DNA of 64,000 bases from Dongia_A sp035695765 (lineage in GTDB: Bacteria > Pseudomonadota > Alphaproteobacteria > Dongiales > Dongiaceae): positions 1 to 64,000 of the forward strand of contig DASRRI010000103.1 in NCBI GenBank assembly GCA_035695765.1. The letters are read 5' to 3'. The notes beneath the pieces are model-generated. The model was not told the origin of the DNA, did no database searches, and was given only the letters and a program-made list of their open reading frames with translations. The position numbers were made by a program, and so were the translations under genes. Below are positions 52,356-61,315 of the stretch, piece after piece (positions within the stretch are counted from its first letter, which is position 1; the number at the start of each line of letters is the position of its first letter).

Positions 52356-52880
52356 CTAGTTGCCCATGCAGGCGTTCTCCGCTTCCGCTGCTTCGGGCGG
52401 CTTGTCCGCATGCTTGGCCGGACGGCCGCGGCCGAGCACGCCATCGGAGCGGGCCTTGAGATAGGCGTAGATGTCGTCGAGATAGCACATGACGTTGGGA
52501 TCGGTGCCGAATGACGGCATCTTGCGCTGGCTCGCGGTGTTCACGTCGGCCTTGCCGTTGACCACGATGTCGGTGAACTGCTCGTAGCTGAGGCGCTTCA
52601 GCGATTCGACCAGAGCCGGGGCAAAGGAGCTGCCGGCGCCATCGGGGCCGTGGCAGACGTAGCAGGTGCTGTTGAAGCGGCGGAAGCCGCTGAACGTCGC
52701 CCAGTCCACCGTGCCGTCGGCAGCGATCTTGTAGGGCTTCTCCTCTTCCGTGGCCGCCGCTGTTTCCTCGGCCTGGCTTTCCAGAACCTGGGCGCCCATT
52801 GCGCCGCAGAAGGTGAGAATCAAAGCAAAACACCAACGCCAATCGAAGTGCATCAAAGCCCCGCTTGCTGCGCGTTTCAT
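52356..52880 (-). CDS. xoxG: XoxG-like cytochrome c, electron acceptor of XoxF
   Basis: 174 residues. N-terminal signal peptide, one haem site STCYVCHGPDGAG (Cys73, Cys76, His77), a candidate Met ligand in KMPSFGTD and two further cysteines (VMCYLDD and the C-terminal ACMGN) as in the four-Cys methanol-associated cytochrome family. It takes electrons from the reduced PQQ dehydrogenase. Start may be 52880 or the Met at 52853; neither has a clear ribosome site. The gene lies 69 nt downstream of xoxF. Confidence 0.88.
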   Translation of the reverse strand: MKRAASGALMHFDWRWCFALILTFCGAMGAQVLESQAEETAAATEEEKPYKIAADGTVDWATFSGFRRFNSTCYVCHGPDGAGSSFAPALVESLKRLSYEQFTDIVVNGKADVNTASQRKMPSFGTDPNVMCYLDDIYAYLKARSDGVLGRGRPAKHADKPPEAAEAENACMGN

Positions 52881-52949
52881 GTCATCTGGAGCGGCAAAGA
52901 GATCGGGCGGGTGGCTGGTTCGCCGCCCGCCCGATCGTCACGAGTGCCA

Positions 52950-54752
52950 TCACTCAGGGAGCGCGAACACCGTCATTGTGCCGCCGAGCGCCGTGTAGTT
53001 CGACAGCGCCTTGTATGCACCGACGGCGCCGAGGCCGGCGGTGTCTTCGGTCAAGCCCGCCGCCATGCCGATGCCGGCCCAGCCGCCGACGCCCGACAGG
53101 ACTGCGATATACTGCTTGCCGTCATACTCGTAGGTGTTGACGTTGCCGATGATGCCGGAGGGAGTCTTGAACTTGTAGAGCTCCTTGCCGGTCTCGGCAT
53201 CGACCGCCTTCAGGTAGCCTTCCAGCGTGCCGTAGAACACGACATCGCCGGCCGTCGCCAGGGCGCCGCTCCACACCGAGAAGGGCTCGGGCAGCGACCA
53301 CTTGATCTTGCCGGTCGTTGCATCCCAGGCGATGAAGTTGCCGAGATTGTCCTCGCCCTTGGGCGGATACATGCTCAAGGTCGCGCCAACGAACGGCTGA
53401 CCCGCGGCATAGGCCACCTTGAACGGCTCGTAATCCATGCAGACATGGTTGGTCGGCACGTAGAACAGACCGGTCTTGGGTGAGTACGCCGAGGGCTGCT
53501 GGTCCTTGCTGCCAAGCGCGGCCGGGCAGATGCCCTGCGAGTTGACATCCTGGCCGTTGGCTTCGGTCGAGAACTTCTTCACGCGGTCCGGCAGGCCGGT
53601 CTTGAGGTCGATCTTGGTGGCCCAGTTCACCGCTGGATCATACTTCTCCGCCACCAGCAGCTCGCCAGTCTCGCGGTCCAGGGTGTAGCCGAAGCCGTTG
53701 CGGTCGAAATGCACCAGGAGCTTGCGCTCCTTGCCGCCGATCTTCTGATCGACGAGCTGCATCTCGTTGACGCCGTCATAGTCCCACTCGTCGTGCGGCG
53801 TCATCTGGTAGACCCACTTCGCCATGCCGGTGTCGGCATCGCGCGCGAAGACAGTCATCGACCACTTGTTGTCGCCCGGCCGCTGCACCGGGTTCCAGGT
53901 GCTGGGGTTGCCGCTGCCGTAATAGATCAGGTTAAGCTCCGGATCATACGACATCCAGCCCCAGGTCGTGCCGCCGCCGATCTTCCACTGATCGCCTTCC
54001 CAGGTCTTCAGGGAGGAATCCTTGCCGACGGGCTTGCCGAGCGCCGTGGTCTTGGCCGGATCGATCAGCATGTCCTTGTCGGGACCCGTCGAGTTCGCCC
54101 GCCAGACCTGCTTGCCGGTCTTGATGTCATAGGCGGTGACATGGCCCTGCACGCCGAACTCGCCGCCGCTATTGCCGATCAGAACCATGTTCTTCACGAC
54201 CATCGGAGCGGAGGTGCCGGTTTCGCCCTTGGTGGGATCGCCATCCGTCGCGGTCCAGACTTCCTTGCCGGTCTTGGCATCGAGCGCGACCAGCTTGGTG
54301 TCAGACTGGTGCAGGAAGATCATGCCATCGCCATATGCAACGCCGCGATTGACGGTGTCGCAGCACATCACTGGGATGACGTTGGGATCCTGCTGCGGCT
54401 CGTATTTCCAGGCGATCTGGCCGTTCTTGCTGAGGTCGAGCGCGAACACCGTGTTGGGGAACGGGGCATGGACATACATCATGTTCCCGATCACGAGCGG
54501 GCCGCCTTCGTGGCCGCGCAGCACGCCGGTCGAGAAGGTCCACGCGACCTGCAGGTCCTTCACGTTCTTGTTGGTGATCTGGTCGAGGCCGCTGTAGCGG
54601 TTGCCGGCATAGTTGCCAAGCGGCATGACCCATTGTTTCGGGTCGTCTTGAAGTTTCAACAGATCGTCATTCGCCAGGGCCTGCGTGGCCCACAGCGACA
54701 TCGTGCCGGCGAGTGCCAGCGCAAACCCTGAAGCAGGCTTCAATCTTGCCAT
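52950..54752 (-). CDS. xoxF: lanthanide-dependent PQQ methanol dehydrogenase XoxF
   Basis: 600 residues from the ATG at 54752, with GGGAGGAAAAG upstream. A signal peptide (cleaved after ATQALA, residue 27) leads to the eight-bladed propeller. Diagnostic features: vicinal disulfide Cys130-Cys131 (VMCCDTVNRG), metal ligands Glu198 (GGEFG) and Asn282 (GNPSTWNP), catalytic Asp324 and the extra Asp326 in HDEWDYDGVNEM. Asp326 is Ala in calcium enzymes (MxaF) and marks lanthanide use. GVGGWAGIGMA and the overall sequence fit the XoxF5-like clade. It oxidises methanol, and often formaldehyde, in the periplasm, passing electrons to XoxG. Confidence 0.95.
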   Translation of the reverse strand: MARLKPASGFALALAGTMSLWATQALANDDLLKLQDDPKQWVMPLGNYAGNRYSGLDQITNKNVKDLQVAWTFSTGVLRGHEGGPLVIGNMMYVHAPFPNTVFALDLSKNGQIAWKYEPQQDPNVIPVMCCDTVNRGVAYGDGMIFLHQSDTKLVALDAKTGKEVWTATDGDPTKGETGTSAPMVVKNMVLIGNSGGEFGVQGHVTAYDIKTGKQVWRANSTGPDKDMLIDPAKTTALGKPVGKDSSLKTWEGDQWKIGGGTTWGWMSYDPELNLIYYGSGNPSTWNPVQRPGDNKWSMTVFARDADTGMAKWVYQMTPHDEWDYDGVNEMQLVDQKIGGKERKLLVHFDRNGFGYTLDRETGELLVAEKYDPAVNWATKIDLKTGLPDRVKKFSTEANGQDVNSQGICPAALGSKDQQPSAYSPKTGLFYVPTNHVCMDYEPFKVAYAAGQPFVGATLSMYPPKGEDNLGNFIAWDATTGKIKWSLPEPFSVWSGALATAGDVVFYGTLEGYLKAVDAETGKELYKFKTPSGIIGNVNTYEYDGKQYIAVLSGVGGWAGIGMAAGLTEDTAGLGAVGAYKALSNYTALGGTMTVFALPE

Positions 54753-54980
54753 CTTTTCCTCCCGATAAGGATTGGTATCCACGCTCCGCAACGTTCTATT
54801 GACCTGTCGGAGTTGGTCCTCTTGTCGCCGTCACGTCAGTCCGCTCGCACGGACGGCAGCGCTTCTGGTGCTCGCTATTGTCCCACGATCCTCCATGATT
54901 GACCGCGAGCGGCGTGGTTGAACGTTAGTCGACAAAGGCGCGAAAGAGCATTGTCCTTTGGTACAACTTCGCTCGATTGA

Positions 54981-54998
54981 ATTTTCCCGGTGGAAAAT
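54981..54998. promoter_or_regulatory. dyad in the 328-bp gap between pqqE and xoxF
   Basis: ATTTTCC and GGAAAAT are separated by CGGT, a perfect 7-bp dyad about 230 nt upstream of the xoxF start. A G/C-rich hairpin follows toward pqqE (CGCACCG pairing with CGGTGCG near 55020-55050) and may terminate the pqq transcript. No coding feature is seen in 54753-55080. Confidence 0.45.
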
Positions 54999-55080
54999 GC
55001 CCGAAATGCGCGGCGCATTGCGCACCGCCACCGGCGCTGCGCATCGGTGCGAGCGCGCTCGAGAACGAGACTGAAACCGC

Positions 55081-56208
55081 TCAGCCCGTGGTCGCGGCGA
55101 GAGCGGCCTTGCTGTCGTGCGCCGTCATGCGCCGGTACACGAAATCGGGCGGAGGCTCCGACGATGCTGCATCAGCGAGCGCGCGCAAATCGGCATGAGC
55201 GTTCGAGAGTGCGCAGGCCGGATCGGTGGCGGCGGCGTTGCCCGTGATCGCCAGAGCCTGGCACCGGCAGCCGCCCCAATCCACCTCCCGCTGATCGCAG
55301 CTGCGGCATGGCTCCGGCATCCAGTCGGTGCCGCGAAACCGCTCGAAGGCTTCGGAGGCGGCCCAGATCTCTGCCAAGGGCTTGTGCCGCACCGATTCGA
55401 AAACCAGGCCTGGAATGGTCTGTGCAGCGTGGCAGGGAAGCACTTCGCCGCTGGGCGTGATGTTGAGGAATTGCCGTCCCCAGCCGCCCATGCAGGCCTT
55501 CGGCTGGCGCGCGTAATAATCCGGCAGAACGTAGTCGATCACGATCTGCCCGCGCAGCCGCTCGCGCGCCGCTTCGACGTGCGTCGTCGCCTCCTGCACC
55601 TGCGCCAGGGTCGGCATCAATGCGGCGCGGTTGCGAATCGCCCAGCCGTAATATTGCGCGTGCGCGATCTCCACCCGCCCCGCGCCCAGCGATACCGCCA
55701 GGTCGATCATGCGCTCGACCCGCGTGATATTGTGGCGGTTGATCACGGCATTGATGGTGAGCGGCAAGCCCGCCTCGCGCACCATGCGTGCGAAAGCAAG
55801 CTTCTTGCCCTGGACTCCCGGATAGTTTGCGATGAAGGCAGCGGTCTGGTGGTCGACATCCTGGATGCTGAGCTGCACGTGATCGAGGCCGGCCGCCGCC
55901 AGCTTCGCAATGCGCGGCTGATCCAGTGTCACGCCGGATGTGATGAGGTTGCTATAGAGCCCGGCTTCGCGCGCATGGGCGACCAGGTCTGGGAGGTCGC
56001 GGCGCACCGCCGGCTCGCCGCCGGAGAAATGCACCTGCAGGATGCCAAGCTCGGCAGCTTCATCGAGCACGCGCGACCATTCGTCGGTCGATAATTCGCC
56101 CTTGGCGCGCTCGAGCTCCAGCGGATTGGAGCAATAGGGGCATTGCAGCGGACAGCGATGCGTCAGCTCCAGCAGCGCCGCCAGTGGTGGGGTTTGGTCA
56201 ATACTCAT
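55081..56208 (-). CDS. pqqE: PQQ biosynthesis radical SAM enzyme PqqE
   Basis: 375 residues. The radical-SAM cluster motif CPLQCPYC (Cys19, Cys23, Cys26) and SPASM cysteines in CMGGWGRQF, CRSCDQREVDWGGCRC and DPACAL are all in place. The FSGGEPAVRRDL and RVEIAHAQYYGWA segments are specific to PqqE. It joins Glu17 and Tyr21 of the PqqA peptide by a C-C bond in the first step of PQQ synthesis. The start ATG overlaps the pqqD stop (ATGA). Confidence 0.95.
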   Translation of the reverse strand: MSIDQTPPLAALLELTHRCPLQCPYCSNPLELERAKGELSTDEWSRVLDEAAELGILQVHFSGGEPAVRRDLPDLVAHAREAGLYSNLITSGVTLDQPRIAKLAAAGLDHVQLSIQDVDHQTAAFIANYPGVQGKKLAFARMVREAGLPLTINAVINRHNITRVERMIDLAVSLGAGRVEIAHAQYYGWAIRNRAALMPTLAQVQEATTHVEAARERLRGQIVIDYVLPDYYARQPKACMGGWGRQFLNITPSGEVLPCHAAQTIPGLVFESVRHKPLAEIWAASEAFERFRGTDWMPEPCRSCDQREVDWGGCRCQALAITGNAAATDPACALSNAHADLRALADAASSEPPPDFVYRRMTAHDSKAALAATTG

Positions 56209-56489
56209 GCGGTCAGGATCCGTTTTTCGATCAGTGATGCCAGCAAGTCCTTGACGTCGTGCTCGATCTCGCTGCGGTCGGCGCTGTAGGCAGTCGCCAG
56301 CTCATCGACGATGTCATCGAGGTGCTTGGTGCCGTCGCAACGCTGCAGGATCTCCAGCGCCGTTTCATCCGGCACCAAGACGCGTTCCGGTGCAAGGACC
56401 ACCCAGCGGTCGCGCGCCTTGTCGAATGTCAAGCGAACGCCCGGCGCCAGGCCCGGGCAAGCCTCGCTCGACAACTGGGGTATCGTCAT
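56205..56489 (-). CDS. pqqD: PQQ biosynthesis peptide chaperone PqqD
   Basis: 94 residues. The winged-helix RRE fold is recognisable by GVRLTFDKARDRWVVLAPER and V-L-V-P-D-E-T-A, then EILQRCDGTKHLDDIVDEL. PqqD binds PqqA and delivers it to PqqE. Its ATG at 56489 overlaps the stop of pqqC and its stop overlaps pqqE, so pqqC, D and E are translationally coupled. Confidence 0.93.
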   Translation of the reverse strand: MTIPQLSSEACPGLAPGVRLTFDKARDRWVVLAPERVLVPDETALEILQRCDGTKHLDDIVDELATAYSADRSEIEHDVKDLLASLIEKRILTA

Positions 56490-57226
56490 GGCGAGGCCTC
56501 CTCCGGCTTGAAGGCGCCGGGCGGGACGTGGCCGGGCGCAACATAGGCGTGATAGAGCGCGTCGAGCTGCGCCCACAGCACGTCGCACTTGAATTCCAGC
56601 GCGCGCAGCACTGCCTGCTGCTGATGCGGCAGGCGCGCCTCGCGCTTCACATATTCGATGGCGAAATTGGCATCGCGCGGCGCCTGGTGCAGCCGCTTGT
56701 CGAAATAGCCCAGCGCCTCGCGCCCGATGAAATCGTAGCTGGCCAGCATGCCGGATACGCGCTCGCTGATGATGGCCGGCGCGAACAACTCGGTCAGCGA
56801 GGACGCCACCGCTTCGAGCAGGCTGCGCTCGCGCACGAAATGGAGATAGGCTTCGACGGCGAAGCGCGTCGCTGGCAGCAATCCCTTGCCCGAGATCACG
56901 TACTCGCGATCGAAGCCCAGCGTGTCGGTCAAGCACAGCCAGCGTTCGATGCCGCCGTCGCTGGCGTCATCGCCGTCATGATCGACGATGCGTTGCCGCC
57001 AGGCGCGGCGGAAATCCCGGTCGGTCGCGCGCGACAGGATGGCGGCGTCCTTGAGCGGGATGATGGATTGATAGAAGTAGCGGTTCAAAGCCCAGGCCTG
57101 CACCTGGCCGCGATTGAGCTTTCCGCCGTGCAGCAAAGCATGGAACGGGTGGCGGTTGTGATAGCGCTCCGCGCCGATCGCGCGCAGGGCGGCTTCCAAT
57201 TCCTCGGGACCCATCAACTCGGTCAT
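56486..57226 (-). CDS. pqqC: pyrroloquinoline-quinone synthase PqqC
   Basis: 246 residues of the TenA-like fold. Family-specific stretches are ERYHNRHPFHALLHGGKLNR (about 20-39), WALNRYFYQSIIPLKDAAIL and RDANFAIEYVKREAR. PqqC carries out the final ring closure and eight-electron oxidation to PQQ without a metal. It overlaps both pqqB (4 nt) and pqqD (4 nt). Confidence 0.95.
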   Translation of the reverse strand: MTELMGPEELEAALRAIGAERYHNRHPFHALLHGGKLNRGQVQAWALNRYFYQSIIPLKDAAILSRATDRDFRRAWRQRIVDHDGDDASDGGIERWLCLTDTLGFDREYVISGKGLLPATRFAVEAYLHFVRERSLLEAVASSLTELFAPAIISERVSGMLASYDFIGREALGYFDKRLHQAPRDANFAIEYVKREARLPHQQQAVLRALEFKCDVLWAQLDALYHAYVAPGHVPPGAFKPEEASP

Positions 57227-58140
57227 AAACTGATCCTCATTCCATCCTCGGCGACTTCCCAGCCATGGGCCGCGACCTCGGCACGCTCCGGCGAATCCTC
57301 GTCCAGCACCGGGTTGGTGGTGTTGACGTGGATGAAGATCTTGCGCGCGACATCGAGGCCATCGAAGGCGGTCAGCGTGCCGGAGCCGCCGTTGATGCTC
57401 ATATGGCCCATGCGCTGCCCGGTCTTGGGGCTGATTCCGAGGCGCACCAGCTCGTCATCCGACCACAGCGTTCCGTCGAAGAAGACCAGCGCCGAGCCGC
57501 GCACGCGCTCAACCAACTCCGGCGTCATGCGTGCGCAGCCCGGGATGAAGTGGAACGTCGCGCCCCCGGTCGCGATCTCCACTCCAATCGTGTCCTCGGC
57601 AACGCCGGCGAGGTGTTGCGGGTCGCGTCCTTCGAGGAACAGGGGCACCTTGCCGGGAACGGCGAAGGCGGTCATGGAAAGTCCAAGCGGGCCGTCCCGC
57701 CCGGCGAGCTCCACCCGCTCACCCAGCGCAAACGACCGACGCGCCACATAATCGGGATTGAGCGCTCCGAAGATCGGGTTCTCCGCCAGGAGGCTGAGGA
57801 CACGCTGCGTGCCCCAGAGGACGAAGGGCTGGCTTTCGCGCATCGAGAGCAGGCCGGCGACATGATCGACCTCCGCGCTGGTGAGGACGACCGCGCGCAC
57901 CGGCGAGTCGCGCAACCCCTGGCGCGGCCAGAGGCAGCGGTTCTGCAGCAGCTGCTGGCGCGCATCGGGCGAGGCGTTGAACATGACCCATCGATCACCG
58001 TCGGCGCTGACCGCGACCGAGGCCTGCGTCCGCCACTTAACGCGCGCGGACCCTTCGCGCGCGCGCTTGCTGGTCGGCGCATTGCAATTCCATTGAGGAA
58101 AGCCTCCGCCGGCTGCAGAACCGAGCACCACCACTTCCAT
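57223..58140 (-). CDS. pqqB: PQQ biosynthesis protein PqqB
   Basis: 305 residues with the metallo-beta-lactamase fold. VVVLGSAAGGGFPQWNCNAP is the canonical N-terminus, followed by TSAEVDHVAGLLSMRE, a degraded HxHxDH-like metal motif, and IHVNTTNPVLDEDSPER. PqqB hydroxylates a tyrosine-derived intermediate in some systems. It begins 60 nt after pqqA. Confidence 0.95.
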   Translation of the reverse strand: MEVVVLGSAAGGGFPQWNCNAPTSKRAREGSARVKWRTQASVAVSADGDRWVMFNASPDARQQLLQNRCLWPRQGLRDSPVRAVVLTSAEVDHVAGLLSMRESQPFVLWGTQRVLSLLAENPIFGALNPDYVARRSFALGERVELAGRDGPLGLSMTAFAVPGKVPLFLEGRDPQHLAGVAEDTIGVEIATGGATFHFIPGCARMTPELVERVRGSALVFFDGTLWSDDELVRLGISPKTGQRMGHMSINGGSGTLTAFDGLDVARKIFIHVNTTNPVLDEDSPERAEVAAHGWEVAEDGMRISL

Positions 58141-58200
58141 GGCCGCTAAACCCTGGCTACCGAGGTCGCCCCGCTTTGCCGCGCGGCGGAGGGCGTCGAG

Positions 58201-58281
58201 TTACAGGCGCGCGCAAGCGTAGGAGTTGATCTCGAGGCCGACGCAGATCTCGCGCAACCGCGGAGTTTTCCAAATCTTCAT
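58201..58281 (-). CDS. pqqA: PQQ precursor peptide PqqA
   Basis: A 26-residue open frame directly upstream of pqqB on the same strand. It reads MKIWKTPRLREICVGLEINS followed by YACARL. It has the invariant Glu-x-x-x-Tyr pair (Glu17, Tyr21) that becomes PQQ, within the family pattern V-G-x-E-I-x-x-Y. GGGAGC precedes the ATG. Two cysteines (13 and 23) flank the reactive pair. Too small for most gene finders, but position and motif make it secure. Confidence 0.92.
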   Translation of the reverse strand: MKIWKTPRLREICVGLEINSYACARL

Positions 58282-58442
58282 GGTCAAGCTCCCAGTTCAA
58301 AGCTATTGTTGGGTTCAAAATGTGCCGGCATCGCCGACGAGGATCATCCTACGGACGGCGTTTATGGGTTGCCAGAGCAATTGCCGGCCGCACCCTCATC
58401 CTTTGGAACAAGATTCCGGTGACGAAACTGTGTCCTTCCTTG

Positions 58443-58907
58443 CTACGGTGCCGCCGTGCCTGATGTCTGCGGTGTTCCGCTTGTGCAAGTTTCGTGCATG
58501 CCAGCGAAATTCAGGCGGGCGATGTCGAGCGAGAAGACCTGGATCGAGGATGCGCTGTCGCGCAGCCAGCGCGCCTGGACACCAAAGGCCTCGCGCTCGC
58601 GATCGTTCCAAATCCGGCAATCGATCGGCCCTGGGCGCGCGATGCTCTTGATCTGCAGAAAATGCGTCAGCTCATGCACCAGGATGCTGGTGGCGACGCG
58701 ATCCGTGCCGACATGAAGCGCTTCGTCCAGAATGATTTCACCGTCCGGCGAGGTAAACCCGAAAACCTGGCACTCCTGGCCGCACACGCGCTGTGCCAAG
58801 GCCGCGTGCGGCAGCGTGGTGATATGTGGCGGATCGCCGGGAATGGCGTAGCCCGTATAGCCGGATATCGTCGTCAGCAAGGCTGCTACCAGCTTGGCCG
58901 AGATCAT
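58443..58907 (-). CDS. small exported HExxH protein, putative metallopeptidase
   Basis: 154 residues with a hydrophobic N-terminus (ISAKLVAALLTTISG) likely to be a signal peptide. SILVHELTHFLQIKS contains HELTH, the zinc-peptidase HExxH motif, followed by CRIWNDREREAFGVQARW, whose Glu residues could supply the third metal ligand. Family resembles DUF6647-type proteins. It lies upstream of pqqA on the same strand with a 161-bp gap that must contain the pqqA promoter. A role in processing PQQ-linked periplasmic proteins is speculation. Confidence 0.75.
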   Translation of the reverse strand: MISAKLVAALLTTISGYTGYAIPGDPPHITTLPHAALAQRVCGQECQVFGFTSPDGEIILDEALHVGTDRVATSILVHELTHFLQIKSIARPGPIDCRIWNDREREAFGVQARWLRDSASSIQVFSLDIARLNFAGMHETCTSGTPQTSGTAAP

Positions 58908-59046
58908 CTCATCCTCACGCGTTGCGCAGGTGGCTAATCCCCCAGGGTGCTTATCGTAAGCGCATTGGCCGGAAGATCAATTGATCGACCGCATGGCCTC
59001 GTGATCTCTTCGGCTGGAGTTTCGCAGCGCACGCGGCGGAGGAAGT

Positions 59047-59403
59047 ATGACCATGCGATCAATTCTGGCACGCGCGGGCATGGGCGCGATTGTGTTCGGC
59101 AGCATTGCTGCACCGCAACATGCCATGGCGAACGCTTATCCGACCGATGTGGTCGCCGACTATGTGATCGGCTGCATGGCCGCCAATGGCGAGACCCAGG
59201 ACACGCTCCGCCGCTGTTCCTGCAGCATCGACGCCGTGGCCTCGATCCTGCCCTATGACACTTATGAGCGCGCGGACACCATCATCCGCATGGCCGGCGT
59301 CACCGGCGGCAATACCGAGATGTTCCGCCAAATGTCGATGCTGAAGAAGGTCGTGGACCAGCTTCGCCTGGCTCAGATCGAGGCCGATTTCCGCTGCTTC
59401 TGA
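59047..59403 (+). CDS. small exported cysteine-containing protein of the xox/pqq region
   Basis: 118 residues with a signal peptide (cleaved about residue 29, AMANAY). The mature part has four cysteines: GCMAANGE, RRCSCSIDAVASIL and the C-terminal DFRCF. The start ATG follows GGAGGAAGT; a second ATG two codons on is also possible. I do not recognise a named family. Its place between pqq genes and the lanthanide-transport operon suggests a periplasmic part in the same process. Confidence 0.75.
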   Translation: MTMRSILARAGMGAIVFGSIAAPQHAMANAYPTDVVADYVIGCMAANGETQDTLRRCSCSIDAVASILPYDTYERADTIIRMAGVTGGNTEMFRQMSMLKKVVDQLRLAQIEADFRCF

Positions 59404-59639
59404 CCTGAGCGCTCTGTCCATTGCCATCTATGGCTGAAGCGGCATTCGGGTTCCGGCCCTTATTGTTCTTTGGTCGAAGACCGGTGAACTCCGCTTGCCC
59501 GCCATTTTTTCGATTCCTAGAGTTGTTGCCGAAGCGTGACGGAACGGAACCCTTCCGGGTCTCCGCACTTTTGCTGGCGACGGCCGACCGGGCCGAGAGA
59601 TTCCCCAATAAGTGGGGCCATTAACGGAAGGCTTCTGCG

Positions 59640-60044
59640 ATGCGATTCTCCAATTGGCTGCTCGGCGCGATGTTCGTTCTTCCGGCAGGCCTGCTGCTCA
59701 GCGCCGGCCTCACGCAGGCTCTTGAAGCCGGCGATCCCACCCATGGCAAGCAGGTCTTTGCCAAATGCCTCGCCTGCCATTCGCTGGAAGCGGGGGTCAA
59801 CAAGGTCGGACCATCCTTGCACGGTCTCATCGGACGGGCATCAGCCTCGATCGACTCCTTTACCTATTCCGACGCGATGAAGAACGCGCACGTGAACTGG
59901 ACGCCGGAGGTGCTCGATCAGTACCTCACCAATCCAAAGAAGATGGTGCCTGGCACAAAGATGGCGTTCCCCGGCTTACCCAAGGACAAGGACCGCGCCG
60001 ATGTCATCGCCTACCTGCAGCAGGCAGCAGGGACCTCGCAGTGA
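59640..60044 (+). CDS. class I cytochrome c (c2/c550-like)
   Basis: 134 residues with a signal peptide (cleaved about residue 28). One haem site FAKCLACHSLEAG (Cys43, Cys46, His47), then VGPSLHGLIGR, and the axial Met108 in KMVPGTKMAFPG. It is a soluble periplasmic electron carrier, perhaps accepting electrons from XoxG or another dehydrogenase. It overlaps the next gene (GTGA), so it is co-translated with the transporter-binding protein. The 236-bp gap before it holds only a CCCC-AATAAGT-GGGG hairpin near 59600. Confidence 0.93.
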   Translation: MRFSNWLLGAMFVLPAGLLLSAGLTQALEAGDPTHGKQVFAKCLACHSLEAGVNKVGPSLHGLIGRASASIDSFTYSDAMKNAHVNWTPEVLDQYLTNPKKMVPGTKMAFPGLPKDKDRADVIAYLQQAAGTSQ

Positions 60045-61276
60045 ATGATGGCAGAGCGTCAATTGGCCGTCTGATCCGCCTCCTGACCGCCGGCATCACT
60101 GTGCTGATCCTTGCGCCGGATGGGAGCCAGGTCGTCGCGGCGGAGGGCGCCGCTTTGCATGTTCCGATCGTCTATCTCGGAGAATCGGTTCCCGAACCGC
60201 TGCCGCTGTCGCTGGTCGAACCGGTTGCGCCGGACAAAGGCGTTGCCGGCGCCAAGCTAGCGATTGGCGACAACAACACCACCGGACAGTTCCTGCACCA
60301 GGATTTCGAGCTGGTCGAGAAAATCATTCCAGCCGGCGGCGACCTCAAGGCGGCAGCCGCGCAGATATCGGCTGCCGGCCAGAAACTGATCGTCGCCGAT
60401 CTAACTGCGCCACGGCTGGCCGAACTCGCGGATCTGCCGGAGATGAAGGACGCAGTTATCCTCAACATCCGGGCGGAAGATGATTCGCTGCGGGCGTCTG
60501 ACTGCCGGGCCAATATCTTTCACGTGATCCCCAGCCGCGCGATGAAAGCGGATGCTCTGGGGCAATGGCTGATCAGCAAGAAATGGATGCGCTGGGTGCT
60601 GGTCTATGGCGTCAACGATGACGACAAGGCCTTCGCCGATGCAATCCGCCGCACCGCCAAGCGCTACCGTGCCGAGATCGTCGAAGAGCGCGCCTACGAG
60701 TTCAAGGCCGGCTCGCGCCGCACCGACACGGGCGAGCAGCAGGTCCGCGAGCAGATGACGCAGCTGACTCAGCGATTGCCGGACCATGACGTGCTGATCG
60801 TGGCGGATGAGAGCGAGGTGTTCGGCGACTACCTGCCCTATCGCACGTGGGACCCGCGGCCGGTCGTCGGCACGAACGGCCTGGTGCCGACCGCCTGGCA
60901 TCGCAGCCAGGAGCAATGGGGCGGCACACAGCTGCAGCGGCGTTTCATGCGGCTGGCCAATCGCTGGATGCTGGAACGCGACTACGCGGCGTGGGAAGCG
61001 GTGCGCACGATCGGCGAAGCGGTCACGCGCACCAGCAGCGCCGATCCCGCGACTTTGCACAAATACATCATGTCCGACGGGTTCGCGCTGGCCGCCTTCA
61101 AGGGCAAGCCGCTCAGCTACCGCAAGTGGGACCAGCAGCTGCGCCAGCCGATCCTTCTCGCAACGCCGCTGATGCTTGTCTCGGTCTCGCCGCAGGAAGG
61201 CTTCCTGCACCAGCGCACACCGCTAGATACGCTCGGGCACGACGAGCCGGATTCGACCTGCCGGCTGAATCCGTGA
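60041..61276 (+). CDS. PQQ-dehydrogenase-associated ABC substrate-binding protein (PedA1/LutA-like)
   Basis: 411 residues from the GTG at 60041, overlapping the cytochrome stop. A signal peptide (to about 34, VVAAEG) precedes a type I periplasmic-binding fold of the Leu/Ile/Val group. Recognisable pieces are HVPIVYLGESVPEPLPLSLV, LGQWLISKKWMRWVLVYGVN and VGTNGLVPTAWHRSQEQWGG. This branch accompanies quinoprotein alcohol dehydrogenases. In Pseudomonas putida and Methylorubrum, related systems are needed for growth with lanthanides. Binding of a lanthanide or its chelate here is therefore inferred. Confidence 0.85.
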   Translation: MNDGRASIGRLIRLLTAGITVLILAPDGSQVVAAEGAALHVPIVYLGESVPEPLPLSLVEPVAPDKGVAGAKLAIGDNNTTGQFLHQDFELVEKIIPAGGDLKAAAAQISAAGQKLIVADLTAPRLAELADLPEMKDAVILNIRAEDDSLRASDCRANIFHVIPSRAMKADALGQWLISKKWMRWVLVYGVNDDDKAFADAIRRTAKRYRAEIVEERAYEFKAGSRRTDTGEQQVREQMTQLTQRLPDHDVLIVADESEVFGDYLPYRTWDPRPVVGTNGLVPTAWHRSQEQWGGTQLQRRFMRLANRWMLERDYAAWEAVRTIGEAVTRTSSADPATLHKYIMSDGFALAAFKGKPLSYRKWDQQLRQPILLATPLMLVSVSPQEGFLHQRTPLDTLGHDEPDSTCRLNP

Positions 61277-61315
61277 GGGTGGGGATGCGCAGAAGAATCA
61301 CGAACCTATGTTATC

